Assembly (NCBI GenBank): GCA_029851945.1 | Contig: JARKUZ010000075.1 | Location: 1 to 64,000 of the forward strand | Length of the DNA stretch: 64,000 nucleotides | Direction of reading: 5' to 3' | Source of the DNA: Terrisporobacter sp. | GTDB taxonomy: Bacteria > Bacillota_A > Clostridia > Peptostreptococcales > Peptostreptococcaceae | Part shown: positions 26,472 through 35,884 of the stretch, piece by piece | Position numbering within the stretch: position 1 is the stretch's first letter | How the letters are laid out: every line of letters begins with the position of its first letter | Position numbers and translations under genes: made by a program | The notes under the pieces: model-generated | What the model saw: only the letters and a program-made list of their open reading frames with translations | Told to the model about the DNA's origin: nothing | Database searches by the model: none

Positions 26472-29400
26472 TCATCCAATTATTTTTTCTTTACTAATTA
26501 AATATTTCATATCAAAATACTTTAATAAATAATTTTTTTCGTTTTTAATTTGCATACTTGCATTTATTGATCTATTTTTGATTTCTTCATTTATATATTC
26601 TTTTATTATATTCATGTTTTTTTCATTTTTTATTATACTACTATCTGAAATATCGCTTATTAATTCTCTTATAACTTCATTTCTACAATTATTTAAATGC
26701 GCACCTATTACAGGATATAAATTTAAATCAGTTGTATCTATAATATCACAATTATGCAAATCTCTTTTTAATCTAAATAAATTATTTTTATTTCCTCCAT
26801 CAAATATTATAAAGCATCCATAGTCATATTTACTTCTTAATATCCTTCCCATAGCTTGCTTTAACTTTATAATCATTTGAGGTTTATTTACTTCAAAGTA
26901 CTGTTTATTAAATTTTTTCATTATAGTAGAGTATAAAGGATCTTTTGGATTTAAATTAGGAACCTTATCAAGAGTTACACAGATCAAACCATCTCCAGGT
27001 ACATCTACACCTTCAAAACATCCTTTCGATCCTAATACCACACATTTTTTATTTAAATCTTTTAAATATTTAATCCCTCTTTTATTTAAATAAATTTCTA
27101 TTCCATTTTTATGAAGATGGTCTTTTAGTACTTCATAGGTTCTTTCTTCTCTATCTTTACTATTAAATAGTGATAAAATATGTCCATCAGTTTTTATTGA
27201 TAGATCACAAATTACTTTACTTATATCATTTATAAACTCCTTATTTTTATAAGAAGATATATTATTTAAAGTTAGAATTTTAATTCTCTTTTTATAATCA
27301 AAAATCGATTCTATTACTTCTTTTCTATAAGTAAATCTATCAATTCCAAGGGTATTGGTAAAATAATTCATATTATTATTCACCGTTAATGTTGCTGATA
27401 CAAATATTCCACAATTTAAGTTACTTAAAATCTTCTCTTCAAATAAATCTGCTATATTCAAAGGAACAACTTGGAATAAAAAGTTATTAAAATCCTTGCT
27501 TATATTTACTATTCTTGCATAAAAGTCTTCTTCATTATACTCTAAAAAAACTTCTATGGTATTTTTTAAAGCTTCTAAATCTTTGACTTTACTTTCACCT
27601 TGTTTATAAGTTTCATTTTCTTTATCTAAATTATCATCATCCATATGTCTATCTAATATATATAATATAGACTTTAGATTGGATAATATTTTATCTAAAC
27701 TATTTTTTATACAATCTCCATAAGGCCTATATTTAATATCTATAAATCTTTTATCTCTAAAAATCGATCCTGCCTTTTCATCACTTTGTAAATTAATTTC
27801 CCAACTTAAATCATAATTAGATAATGAAGAATAATCATTTTTACTAGCATAGTCTAAAATATAAGTTGCCTCTTCAATTATTAGATTTATCTCCCTACTA
27901 ATTTTAGCCTTATTATTAGCTTCAAGCTTTATATAAGTGTAAAATCTGTCAAAAGGTTTTATTATTCTTTTTCCTTTAAATGAATAAGCAAATGGACTAC
28001 TATAAATAAGCTCAGCAGGATAAATTTCTTGTAAAAAATATTTTAAACTTTTATATTCTACTTCACTTGCAAAAAAATCATATCCTTTTTCTACTAAATT
28101 ATGCGCCTCATCTACTATTAGATTCTCTATCGGCTTTTCGTCTTTATATGGCCACTTGGCAAGAAGAGGATGATTTACTACTGTAATATCTTCTTCTTTT
28201 AACTCTTCTACTCTTTTCTTATATAAACACTCTTTAAAACATTTTTTAGGCTTACACAAGTTGGGATCGCAAGCTACATTTCTTAGATGAGTAACTATAT
28301 CTGGAAAATTTGTCAGTATCCAAAAATTAATTTCTTCTATATCTCCGTATAACCCATCTTTAACTAATCTTTCTAATATAATTATTGATATTATGTCTCT
28401 TAAACTTGGATTTTTACTATCATATTCTTCTTTATATTTTTCAAGTTTTTCAACACAAATGTAATTACTTTTGCCTTTGATATAGCCAAAAGTAATTTTA
28501 TCTTTAAGACCTAAAGAATTTATAACATTTGGTATATCTTTTTTTATAAGTTGAGTCTGAAGTTCTTTAGTATCAGTAGATATAATTATACGTTTATTAT
28601 TTAAGTAACTTTCCATTATACTCGGAAGTAAATATCCAACACTTTTTCCTATTCCTGTTGGTGCTTCTATGCAAGCAATATTTTCTCCTCTAGTATTCAT
28701 TGTTTCTCTTATTACCTTGCTAAGCTCAAATTGACCAGGTCTAAATTCATAACTGAAACCTTTTTTACTCTTCCATAAATCTGCTTTCTTTAATAAATAT
28801 TCATAACAATATCTATGATCTATAAGAGTATTTTTCATATCAGAATTCATAAAATTCTTTTCTTTTATTTCTTCATCATATTTGACATTTATATCTTTTA
28901 TTTCATAATTTGCATTGTCTATAATTTCACTCCATGACCATTTACCAAGGGAAAACTTATTCAAATATGAGTCAATTTGAAAAGTTAAATTTTCAAGAGT
29001 CATCATTTTATTTTTCTCAGCATTAAGTCTCATAAGTAAAGCATTTACAACTTTAATTGTATCTATTGCATCATCTAAAGCTCTATGCTTTTCTTCATTT
29101 TCATCATTAGTTATAGTATTTTTTAAATACTCTAAATTAAACTCTTTATGATAAGGCTCTAAAACTACAGATAGCTCCATAGAGTCTAGTATTTCATTTT
29201 TTATTTCTGGAAAATAATAATTCAAAAATTTTCCTTCAAACTCTGCATTATGGCAAATTATTTGTTTATCTCCCAAAAAACTTATAAACTTATCTTTAAT
29301 CATATATAAATTAGGAGCTTTATTTAAATCTTCTTCATTTAAATTTTTACATAAAGAAAAAATCTCTAATGGTACTTCTTTCTCATTTTTAACAAAAGTA

Positions 29401-29540
29401 TGAAAAGAAGTTATATTATTATTTTCTACCTTGATAGCACCTATTTCTAATATTTCTGAATTATGTGGATTTAATCCACTTGTTTCTATATCAAGAAATA
29501 TAACATTGTCTATTAGTGATTTTATACTTTCTAGTTTCAT
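26472..29540 (-). CDS. DinG-type exonuclease-helicase
   Basis: 1022 residues. Residues 1-180 are a DEDDh 3'-5' exonuclease (FLDIETSGLNP, ICHNAEFEGKFL, HRALDDAIDT). The remainder is an XPD/DinG superfamily 2 helicase with Walker A EAPTGIGKS, a cysteine cluster for a 4Fe-4S centre (Cys in YICVEKL, ACDPNLC, KPKKCFKEC), DEAH box in LIVDEAHN and motif VI QAMGRILRS. This architecture equals B. subtilis/S. aureus DinG-like proteins, though in S. aureus the helicase part is inactive; here the FeS cysteines are present, which favours activity. Role: repair or structured-DNA processing. Monocistronic. Confidence 0.92.
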   Translation of the reverse strand: MKLESIKSLIDNVIFLDIETSGLNPHNSEILEIGAIKVENNNITSFHTFVKNEKEVPLEIFSLCKNLNEEDLNKAPNLYMIKDKFISFLGDKQIICHNAEFEGKFLNYYFPEIKNEILDSMELSVVLEPYHKEFNLEYLKNTITNDENEEKHRALDDAIDTIKVVNALLMRLNAEKNKMMTLENLTFQIDSYLNKFSLGKWSWSEIIDNANYEIKDINVKYDEEIKEKNFMNSDMKNTLIDHRYCYEYLLKKADLWKSKKGFSYEFRPGQFELSKVIRETMNTRGENIACIEAPTGIGKSVGYLLPSIMESYLNNKRIIISTDTKELQTQLIKKDIPNVINSLGLKDKITFGYIKGKSNYICVEKLEKYKEEYDSKNPSLRDIISIIILERLVKDGLYGDIEEINFWILTNFPDIVTHLRNVACDPNLCKPKKCFKECLYKKRVEELKEEDITVVNHPLLAKWPYKDEKPIENLIVDEAHNLVEKGYDFFASEVEYKSLKYFLQEIYPAELIYSSPFAYSFKGKRIIKPFDRFYTYIKLEANNKAKISREINLIIEEATYILDYASKNDYSSLSNYDLSWEINLQSDEKAGSIFRDKRFIDIKYRPYGDCIKNSLDKILSNLKSILYILDRHMDDDNLDKENETYKQGESKVKDLEALKNTIEVFLEYNEEDFYARIVNISKDFNNFLFQVVPLNIADLFEEKILSNLNCGIFVSATLTVNNNMNYFTNTLGIDRFTYRKEVIESIFDYKKRIKILTLNNISSYKNKEFINDISKVICDLSIKTDGHILSLFNSKDREERTYEVLKDHLHKNGIEIYLNKRGIKYLKDLNKKCVVLGSKGCFEGVDVPGDGLICVTLDKVPNLNPKDPLYSTIMKKFNKQYFEVNKPQMIIKLKQAMGRILRSKYDYGCFIIFDGGNKNNLFRLKRDLHNCDIIDTTDLNLYPVIGAHLNNCRNEVIRELISDISDSSIIKNEKNMNIIKEYINEEIKNRSINASMQIKNEKNYLLKYFDMKYLISKEKIIG

Positions 29541-29690
29541 TTTTTATCCTTTCATATTTTTATTAAAACTTATATTATCTCAACCTTATTATATTATCAC
29601 TAAAATAAATATTTTGATAATAAATTTATTATATTCCTTTTGGTCATAATATGTACAGTACCATTTAAAGATTAAAAAGGAGGTTTTATT

Positions 29691-30518
29691 TTGAAGAAAT
29701 TTACTCTAAGAAATTGCATAATTATATGTACTTTTGCTTTAATCTTTGGATTTTTAGTTATACATGATCCTTCATTACTTAGCAAAGCCAAAGCTCAAAT
29801 TTTTTCTAATGATGTAAGTACAGTTGAATATAATTGGTACTTCAATCCAAGAGAAGATGGTAAACAGCCAGAACCTATCAAAGAGGCCAATTTTTTCCGA
29901 AAATATAATACTTACTATGTAGGAGATCCAAAGGAAAAAGTAATATATTTGACATTTGATTCAGGATATGAAAATGGATATACAAACACGATGCTAGATG
30001 TACTAAAAAAACATAAAGCACCTGCTAATTTCTTTGTCGTAGAAAGTTATATAAAAAATAATCCAGACATAATAAAACGTATGGAAAAAGAAGGTCACTT
30101 AGTATGCAATCATTCAAAAAGTCACGTTTCCATGGCATCTATACATGATATAGACAAGTTTAAGGATGAAATATTAAGTGTATCTGCTGCTTATAAAAAG
30201 GTCACTGGTAAAGAAATGCCTAAATATTTCAGACCTCCTATGGGTAAATTTAGCGAAGAATCTTTAAAATACACTAATGATATGGGTTATTCATCTATAT
30301 TTTGGAGCTTTGCTTATGTAGATTGGTATAATGACCAACAGCCAACTCATGAATTTGCTAAAAATAAGATATACTCAAGAACACATCCTGGTGCTATAGT
30401 ACTTCTTCACTCAAACTCTAAAACTAACTGTGAAATATTGGATGAAGTTATAACTCACTGGGAAAAAGAAGGTTATACTTTAAAATCTTTAGATTATTTA
30501 AATCAAAATAAAAAATAA
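29691..30518 (+). CDS. pdaA: Delta-lactam-forming polysaccharide deacetylase PdaA
   Basis: 275 residues with an N-terminal signal/anchor (LRNCIIICTFALIFGFLVIH). NodB motifs are TFDSGYENGYT (catalytic Asp90), HSKSH (metal His141, His145), RPPMGKFSE (Arg181), DWYND and IVLLHS. The TFDxGYENGYT variant and the preceding WYFNPR are specific to the PdaA group, which deacetylates muramic acid to make muramic delta-lactam in spore cortex. This marks the organism as a spore former. A CATAATA at 29645-29651 resembles a sigma-F/G -10 box, but no good -35 is visible. RBS AAGGAGG. Confidence 0.93.
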   Translation: MKKFTLRNCIIICTFALIFGFLVIHDPSLLSKAKAQIFSNDVSTVEYNWYFNPREDGKQPEPIKEANFFRKYNTYYVGDPKEKVIYLTFDSGYENGYTNTMLDVLKKHKAPANFFVVESYIKNNPDIIKRMEKEGHLVCNHSKSHVSMASIHDIDKFKDEILSVSAAYKKVTGKEMPKYFRPPMGKFSEESLKYTNDMGYSSIFWSFAYVDWYNDQQPTHEFAKNKIYSRTHPGAIVLLHSNSKTNCEILDEVITHWEKEGYTLKSLDYLNQNKK

Positions 30519-30523
30519 CCACT

Positions 30524-30556
30524 AAAAAGCTGTAAGAATTATCTTACAGCTTTTTT
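30524..30556. terminator. Bidirectional terminator after pdaA
   Basis: AAAAAGCTGTAAGA/TCTTACAGCTTTTT stem with four-base loop; its T-run contains the stop codon of the minus-strand gene at 30555. Confidence 0.92.
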
Positions 30557-31058
30557 ATGCAGGAAGAAATACTTCTTTTCCACTATAATCTCCTATCCAA
30601 TAAGGTTTATATATGCTACTTGTTTCTAAGATTTTAATGCTCTTTATACTTTGTTTTTCTATATAATTACCCTTAAACTTTGTTTGAAAATGATTTATTA
30701 TTTCATTTTTAACCTTTTCAATAATATATTCTTCATTTATATTAGATTTTTTAATGCGACTTCTTGCTATATATCGCTTTACTGTATTTGGTATAAAATC
30801 TACAGATTGAGAATTACCATTATAAGTATTTACTATCATAATTATTTCATTTTTTATATCATCATTTCTAAAAGTCCCCTTATTTTTTCTCATATAAATA
30901 ATTTCATACTTTAATACTTTAAACTCTACATATTCCAAATGGATGTTTTCTATTTTTTTATTAAACTGTTCTATTTTGCTTATTAACGGAGTTTTTCTAA
31001 ATAAATGCTTTATGGCATCATTTTTATTTACACTTATTTCAATAGAATCTACTAACAT
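30555..31058 (-). CDS. Conserved-looking hypothetical protein
   Basis: 167 residues from ATG 31058, chosen because AAGGAGG lies six bases before it. Rich in Lys, Ile and Asn, with no signal peptide or membrane segment. The last third (IKSIKILETSSIYKPYWIGDYSGKEVFLPA) looks like a beta-rich end with conserved aromatic residues. I do not recognise the family. It precedes the YARHG lipoprotein on the opposite side of a short gap and could be separately transcribed. Confidence 0.65.
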   Translation of the reverse strand: MLVDSIEISVNKNDAIKHLFRKTPLISKIEQFNKKIENIHLEYVEFKVLKYEIIYMRKNKGTFRNDDIKNEIIMIVNTYNGNSQSVDFIPNTVKRYIARSRIKKSNINEEYIIEKVKNEIINHFQTKFKGNYIEKQSIKSIKILETSSIYKPYWIGDYSGKEVFLPA

Positions 31059-31103
31059 CTTGCCCCTCCTTAATAAGATTGTAGCTTCCAAAAATATAAT
31101 TAT

Positions 31104-31559
31104 TTATTCATATGATTTAATAAGTTTAATATTATATGTCTCATAATCATTTAGAGTATTATTATTAAAGCTCTCTGGAGAAATATATCCATCATACCAA
31201 TAGCAAGAATTAAAATAGTTTTGAATTGAACTATCTTTAAATAATCTTCCATGCCTTGCATATATTTCATTACGAGCTATTTTCAACTCCCATTTATTAA
31301 GATTTACTAGATCTGATTTAGTTAAATATCTACAGTTACTATCTGCAAATATGTATCCATTGTAGCTATGAACATTACTTACACTATTGCTCTTATCACT
31401 ATTGGAATTTGACTCTATAGTAACTTCTTTTGTTTTAGTACTTTGAGAAGATTCTTTTTTTGAATTTTCAACACCTTCCCCCGTATTAATTACAATACAT
31501 CCAGTTAGGCATAAGCTAACACTTATAATAATCAAAGATAATATATAAATTTTTCTAAT
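31104..31559 (-). CDS. YARHG-domain lipoprotein, probable ATT start
   Basis: 151 residues if started at ATT 31559-31557. That start is seven bases after AAGGAGGG and gives a textbook lipoprotein signal: Met-Arg-Lys, a hydrophobic core and lipobox LTGC. The alternative TTG at 31535 is 31 bases from the RBS and drops the basic n-region, and no ATG or GTG exists in between. The mature part has a Ser/Lys/Asn-rich linker and a C-terminal YARHG domain (about 90-150: LNKWELKIARNEIYARHGRLF, YFNSCYWYDG), an extracellular module often found on Gram-positive surface lipoproteins and thought to bind cell-wall or ligand. Confidence 0.8.
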   Translation of the reverse strand: MRKIYILSLIIISVSLCLTGCIVINTGEGVENSKKESSQSTKTKEVTIESNSNSDKSNSVSNVHSYNGYIFADSNCRYLTKSDLVNLNKWELKIARNEIYARHGRLFKDSSIQNYFNSCYWYDGYISPESFNNNTLNDYETYNIKLIKSYE

Positions 31560-31795
31560 AAATTTTCCCTCCTTACAATGATCTCTTATAATTAAATTTG
31601 CATTTAAAAATCTTTATACATTATATTATCTCTTCTTGTCCTTTTATGTTTGTACAATAAAAATACTCTATTATTACTATTTATTTTTTAATTTGAAAAA
31701 TGGAATAAATTATTTTTTTAAGCAAAAAATAATTTAATCAATTTATATAAAAAATCTTTAATTATAAAAACAAACTTTTAAGAAGGAGATATTAA
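31560..31795. other. Divergent promoter region
   Basis: 236 bp of AT-rich DNA between the YARHG lipoprotein and the PHP-like gene. Apart from the RBS of each gene (AAGGAGGG on minus, AAGGAGA on plus), I see no structured element or small gene. Confidence 0.4.
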
Positions 31796-33181
31796 ATGAT
31801 GACCAAAAAATTTAGTGCCTTTATCTTAATATTATTTATGTTTTTTACTATTTATAATGGAAATAAAAATAATATTAAGATATATTCTGATAATATAAAT
31901 ACTCCTACAATAAAAAAGTTGCTTCCTGATAAAGGTGAACAATATATTATCTCGAAGCCAGATATTAGAGTTTCTTACTCTAACATAAATAAGGATAAAT
32001 TAAATAACCTTAAACTTTTTATTAATTATGAAGATGTTACTAAAAAGTCAGAGATAAGCACAGAATACATATATTACAAACCTGAAAAGAGATTAAAAAG
32101 AGGTGTTCAGGTTGCTAAATTAGAATACTACGATGAATATACTCGAAAAAATATTGTTTTGTCAGAATGGTATTTTAGTGTAGGTGCACCTCTTTATAAC
32201 CACTATAGGGGTTCATTTTTTGATAACACAAAATCAAATTCATTGGTAAGTAACGATGAGTTAAATTCAATATCTAGATTTTCTACTCATATGAATTTTA
32301 TATCTATTACAGAAAAAATTAACTCTAAAAATTTAAAAAATAAGGAATACCTTAATAGTAAAAAGTATAAAAAACTTATAGAGACTTGTGATAAATATTC
32401 TGTCAATGGTGAGTTCATATCTCTTCCTAGTTTTGAACTTCCTACTAAGTTAAAAGATGAAAGAGATTTTACAAAAATAAATTTATTAGATTGCCAGCAA
32501 CCTTTTATTTTAAATAATAATCTATCTTTAGAACTTATGTATAAAAAATTATTTTATATGGATGAAGATTTAATTGGTCAATTTAAATACAATAAAAATT
32601 ATAATAACTTAGATTTTTTCAAGTACTCTCCTTATGGAGATAAAATTATTTCTCTATTTGAACTTGAAAAGATAAAAATCAATAAGAATGAATATAAACT
32701 TGATTTTAAGAATTATATTGAAGCATTAAATAACGGCTGGCATTTATCTCCACTAATTGTCGATTATAATGATAAAGATAATTTTAATACAAGCTGCGAG
32801 TTTAGAAATGTTATTTTGTGTGAAGAACTTACAAAAGAAAATTTATCAGAAGCTTTAAAAAGTAGAAGATTATATGCAAGTGAAGACAAAAATATAAAAG
32901 TTGACTTTTTTATTAACAAATCTCCTATGGGTAGTATAATAGAAAAACCAAAAATGCTTAAGTTTATAATAAGTGCCATTGACAATGATGACAAAGATAA
33001 AATTAATAAAATTGAAGTTTATAGTGACAATAATGATCTAATTGAGTCAAAATATTTTAATTCAAATTATGCTAAATTAGATTTTACATTAGAAACAGTA
33101 AAAAAAGATACTTTTTACTATGTGGTAATAACTCAAAATAATAATAAAAAAACTATAACCTCTCCAATATGGATAGAATAA
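31796..33181 (+). CDS. Secreted PHP-domain (CehA/McbA-like) protein lacking catalytic residues
   Basis: 461 residues with a signal peptide (KKFSAFILILFMFFTIYNG). The layout matches secreted CehA/McbA metallohydrolases: an N-terminal beta domain ending LSEWYFSVGAPLYNHYRG, a PHP barrel and a C-terminal beta-sandwich (KFIISAIDNDDKDKINKIEVYSD to TSPIWIE). Where active enzymes have HxHTxYSDGTG, xITDHS and GSDDH, this protein has HYRGSFFDNT, SITEKIN and IVDYNDKDN, so almost all metal ligands are gone. LTKENLSEALKSRRLYASEDKN is well preserved. I infer a pseudoenzyme, perhaps a binding protein. RBS AAGGAGATATTAA. Confidence 0.7.
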   Translation: MMTKKFSAFILILFMFFTIYNGNKNNIKIYSDNINTPTIKKLLPDKGEQYIISKPDIRVSYSNINKDKLNNLKLFINYEDVTKKSEISTEYIYYKPEKRLKRGVQVAKLEYYDEYTRKNIVLSEWYFSVGAPLYNHYRGSFFDNTKSNSLVSNDELNSISRFSTHMNFISITEKINSKNLKNKEYLNSKKYKKLIETCDKYSVNGEFISLPSFELPTKLKDERDFTKINLLDCQQPFILNNNLSLELMYKKLFYMDEDLIGQFKYNKNYNNLDFFKYSPYGDKIISLFELEKIKINKNEYKLDFKNYIEALNNGWHLSPLIVDYNDKDNFNTSCEFRNVILCEELTKENLSEALKSRRLYASEDKNIKVDFFINKSPMGSIIEKPKMLKFIISAIDNDDKDKINKIEVYSDNNDLIESKYFNSNYAKLDFTLETVKKDTFYYVVITQNNNKKTITSPIWIE

Positions 33182-33196
33182 TACTTGAAATAAAAA

Positions 33197-33230
33197 CAAA
33201 AGATGATGTTCATTATAACATCATCTTTAA
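33197..33230. terminator. Bidirectional terminator
   Basis: AAAGATGATGTT/AACATCATCTTT stem with six-base loop between the stops at 33181 and 33227. Confidence 0.9.
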
Positions 33231-34036
33231 CATCTTATAGGTATTTGAATTTCTGTGATAAACTCCTCTTTATTTTCCGTTTCATGGATATCTATCTTAT
33301 AAATTTCAATTGGTTTACCTGTTATTATTAAATTATTTTCTTCTATGAAATCAAGCATATTCTCTATATACTTATAATTATTTGCATAATCACCTCCGTA
33401 AGTTAAAGTAACATAATATCCTTCTTCAAACACTATATCATAGTCCGTTGCATCTTCTTTTAAAAGACAAAATACAGATTCAAAATCCGTAGTAACGCCC
33501 TCCTTTAAAGAATCCATATTGAATATAGCTCCCAAATTACTATTTCCTAAAATACTAATTTGGTTATTATGTTTTTTTTGAAGTCTTTGTATTAGTAAAT
33601 CAAATTCTTCATCTCTTTTTATTTGACCGCTTAGTATAATACCTTTTCTTTTTTTTATATAGCTTAATTCTATATTATTTAGATTAGAATTTTTGTAGGT
33701 ATCTTCAATAGCCTCCATTCTTTTTCTCATATTTTCTTTTTGTCTTAATAATTTTAAAATTTGATCATCTAATAAATTAATCCCGTCATTTAATAGTTTA
33801 CCTGTTGATTTTATATCCCTATTATCTAAATACTCTTTTATTTTTTTAAAAGAAAATCCTAAGTTTTTTAATTCTTTTATTAAGTTTAATCTCCATATAT
33901 CTGAAATACTATATAGTCTGTATCCGTTATCATCTCTAATTGGATTTAAAATTTCTAATTTTTCATAGTACATTAATGAATCTCTACTCATATCGTACAT
34001 TTCAGATATTTCTCCAATCTTATAGTAATCTTTCAT
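33227..34036 (-). CDS. MerR-family regulator with effector-binding domain
   Basis: 269 residues. N-terminal MerR winged helix (YKIGEISEMYDMSRDSLMYYE, then RDDNGYRLYSISDIWRLNLI), a dimerising coiled coil (about 80-120) and a C-terminal GyrI/BmrR-like ligand domain (about 135-269; YYVTLTYGGDYANNYKY, ITEIQIPI). Such proteins sense bulky compounds and activate a transporter. It is divergent from a MATE efflux gene whose promoter carries a canonical MerR operator, so this pair is a drug-efflux switch. The partner gene is now broken. Confidence 0.9.
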   Translation of the reverse strand: MKDYYKIGEISEMYDMSRDSLMYYEKLEILNPIRDDNGYRLYSISDIWRLNLIKELKNLGFSFKKIKEYLDNRDIKSTGKLLNDGINLLDDQILKLLRQKENMRKRMEAIEDTYKNSNLNNIELSYIKKRKGIILSGQIKRDEEFDLLIQRLQKKHNNQISILGNSNLGAIFNMDSLKEGVTTDFESVFCLLKEDATDYDIVFEEGYYVTLTYGGDYANNYKYIENMLDFIEENNLIITGKPIEIYKIDIHETENKEEFITEIQIPIRC

Positions 34037-34124
34037 TTTTGCTCCTTTATTATTTTTTACTGATATTATATTATTTCACAAAGAAAAGTTTTTTTCAATA
34101 TTATTAAAAATATTTGATTTTTTA

Positions 34125-34155
34125 TTGACCTTGGTACTATACCAAGCTTTACTAT
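34125..34155 (+). promoter_or_regulatory. MerR-type promoter/operator of the MATE gene
   Basis: TTGACC (34125-34130), a 19-bp spacer and TACTAT (34150-34155). The over-long 19-bp spacer contains a perfect dyad CTTGGTA-CTA-TACCAAG (34130-34146). This is the classic layout that MerR regulators twist to activate. Confidence 0.85.
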
Positions 34156-34176
34156 ATAAATATAAGGAGTGATAAG

Positions 34177-35409
34177 ATGAATAAAAAATTATCTCAACAG
34201 TTTTTACGGTATTTAGGGCCATCAGTTGTAGCAATGTGGGTATTTTCACTTTATACAATAGTCGATGGTATTTTCGTAAGTAAGGGTGTAGGTGAGTTGG
34301 CATTAGCCTCTGTAAATATATCAATGCCTTTTATAAATTTCGTATTTGCCATATCTGTACTATTTTCTACTGGAGCATCTACTATAATAACTATGTATCT
34401 TGGTAAAAAATACATTGACAAAGCAAATCAAGCTTTTTCTTTAAATTTATTCACTATAACAATCCTTGCAATTATAATAACTATGATTTCTTTAATATCT
34501 CTAGATCATATTGCCAAATTTCTAGGTGCAACACCAAATACTATAGGATATGTAAAAGATTATTTATTTATAATATCTTTATTTAATGTATTTTTTATAG
34601 TTTCTTATTCTTTAGAAGTAATAGTGAAAGCTGATGGTTTTCCATTCTTAGCTACTATTGGTGTAATAATATCGGCTATTACTAATGTAGTATTAGACTA
34701 TATATTTGTAATTAAATTAGGTTATGGTGTTAAAGGTGCTGCTGTTGCTACAGGTATAGCACAAGTGCTTTCAACTATATTTTTCTTAAGTCATTTCTTA
34801 AGGAAGAAATCCAATCTAAGATTTAAAAAATTTAAATTTGAATTTAGTAATATAAAAAGAATTATTTGCTTAGGATTCCCTGATTGTACTTCAGAAATAA
34901 GCGTATGAATAGTAACTATTTTATTTAATCAAAGTTTGCTTAGGTTAATAGATCAAAATGCCTTAATCTCTTATAGTGTTATTTGCTATGTTAATACTTT
35001 AGTACTAATGACTATGGTATGTATTACACAGGGTGTTCAGCCACTAATCAGTTATAACTTTGGTGCAGAACAATCAAAGAATGTTCTTTACTTGCTTAAG
35101 TTAGGACTTAAAACTGTTCTAATTACTTCTGTAACTGTATTTTCAGTATCTTTATTATTTGCAAATAATATTACATCTTTATTTATAAATTCAAATGAAA
35201 TAGAGTTATTTAATAATACAGTATCGGTATTTAAACAATATGCAATATCTTTCTTATTTGGAGGAAGTGGAATCTGGATAACTACAGCTGTATCTGAATT
35301 CATCTGTTTAATTATTTCTCTTATTTTACTTACTGCATTTTTCAAGAGAAATAAATCATCAAGTAAAGATGATCCAAGCTCAGATATTGTAGAAAATCCT
35401 ATAGTATAA
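34177..35409 (+). pseudogene. MATE-family multidrug efflux gene, broken twice
   Basis: One frame covers a MATE transporter, but codon 244 is TGA (34906-34908) inside the conserved GFPDCTSEISV-x-IVTILFNQSLLRLI, where relatives have Gly or Trp. Near the end, KQYAISFLF runs straight into GGSGIWITTAVSEF. MATE proteins have roughly 35-40 residues (a helix and loop) between these two segments, so an in-frame deletion of about 110 bp is likely, and the total of about 409 residues is correspondingly short. RBS AAGGAGTGATAAG. The upstream MerR operator is intact, so the inactivation looks recent. Confidence 0.85.
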
Positions 35410-35426
35410 TGATTTATTTCAAAATA

Positions 35427-35478
35427 AATAAGCTGTGCCAAAATGAATATATTCATATTGACACAGCTTATTTTTTAT
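35427..35478. terminator. Bidirectional terminator after the MATE relic
   Basis: AATAAGCTGTG/CACAGCTTATT outer stem, inner ATGAATATATTCAT palindrome, T-run on the plus strand; shared with the ferredoxin gene. Confidence 0.9.
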
Positions 35479-35666
35479 TCTTTTATATCTATTGCATCAA
35501 CTGGACAACTGTCTCTAGCTTCTACAGCGCTATCTTCTATATCGCTTGGTATATCATCTGTTATAGCAACTGCTAATCCATCATCATCCATACTAAATAC
35601 TTCTGGACAAACAGCTGGACATGTTTCACATCCTATACATGTATCTTTGTTTACAAATGCTTTCAT
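35475..35666 (-). CDS. Monocluster 4Fe-4S ferredoxin
   Basis: 63 residues from ATG 35666 (AAAGGATG upstream), matching small Clostridium/Thermotoga-type ferredoxins. CIGCETC (Cys10, 13, 16) and the distal Cys54 in SCPVDAI ligate one 4Fe-4S cluster; Cys20 is extra and the second cluster motif is lost. The acidic middle (DDDGLAVAITDDIPSDIEDSA) is typical. A cytosolic electron carrier without a fixed partner; no redox enzyme is adjacent. Confidence 0.92.
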   Translation of the reverse strand: MKAFVNKDTCIGCETCPAVCPEVFSMDDDGLAVAITDDIPSDIEDSAVEARDSCPVDAIDIKE

Positions 35667-35884
35667 AATAAACATCCTTTCCAATTTATATATTTTCCAT
35701 ATCTATATTTCCCATAAATTATAATAAGTATAACTATTTTATTATCAAAAATAGCTTTTTTGTAAATTTTAATAATAATTATAAAAATTCACAATAATAC
35801 TTTACTCTTATTTTAATTTTAAAATTATGATATTATTATTTTATTATTGAGCTCATATCTATGGTTATGTCTTTATTTAAATAT

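Noticed and set aside
29640..29655. CATAATA upstream of pdaA as a sigma-G/F promoter
   Set aside because: The -10 fits but no matching -35 lies at the right distance, so it is not listed as a feature.
34900..34915. TGA in the MATE frame as selenocysteine or programmed read-through
   Set aside because: Relatives do not have Cys or Sec here, no convincing SECIS-like hairpin follows, and a second lesion (in-frame deletion) supports a pseudogene.
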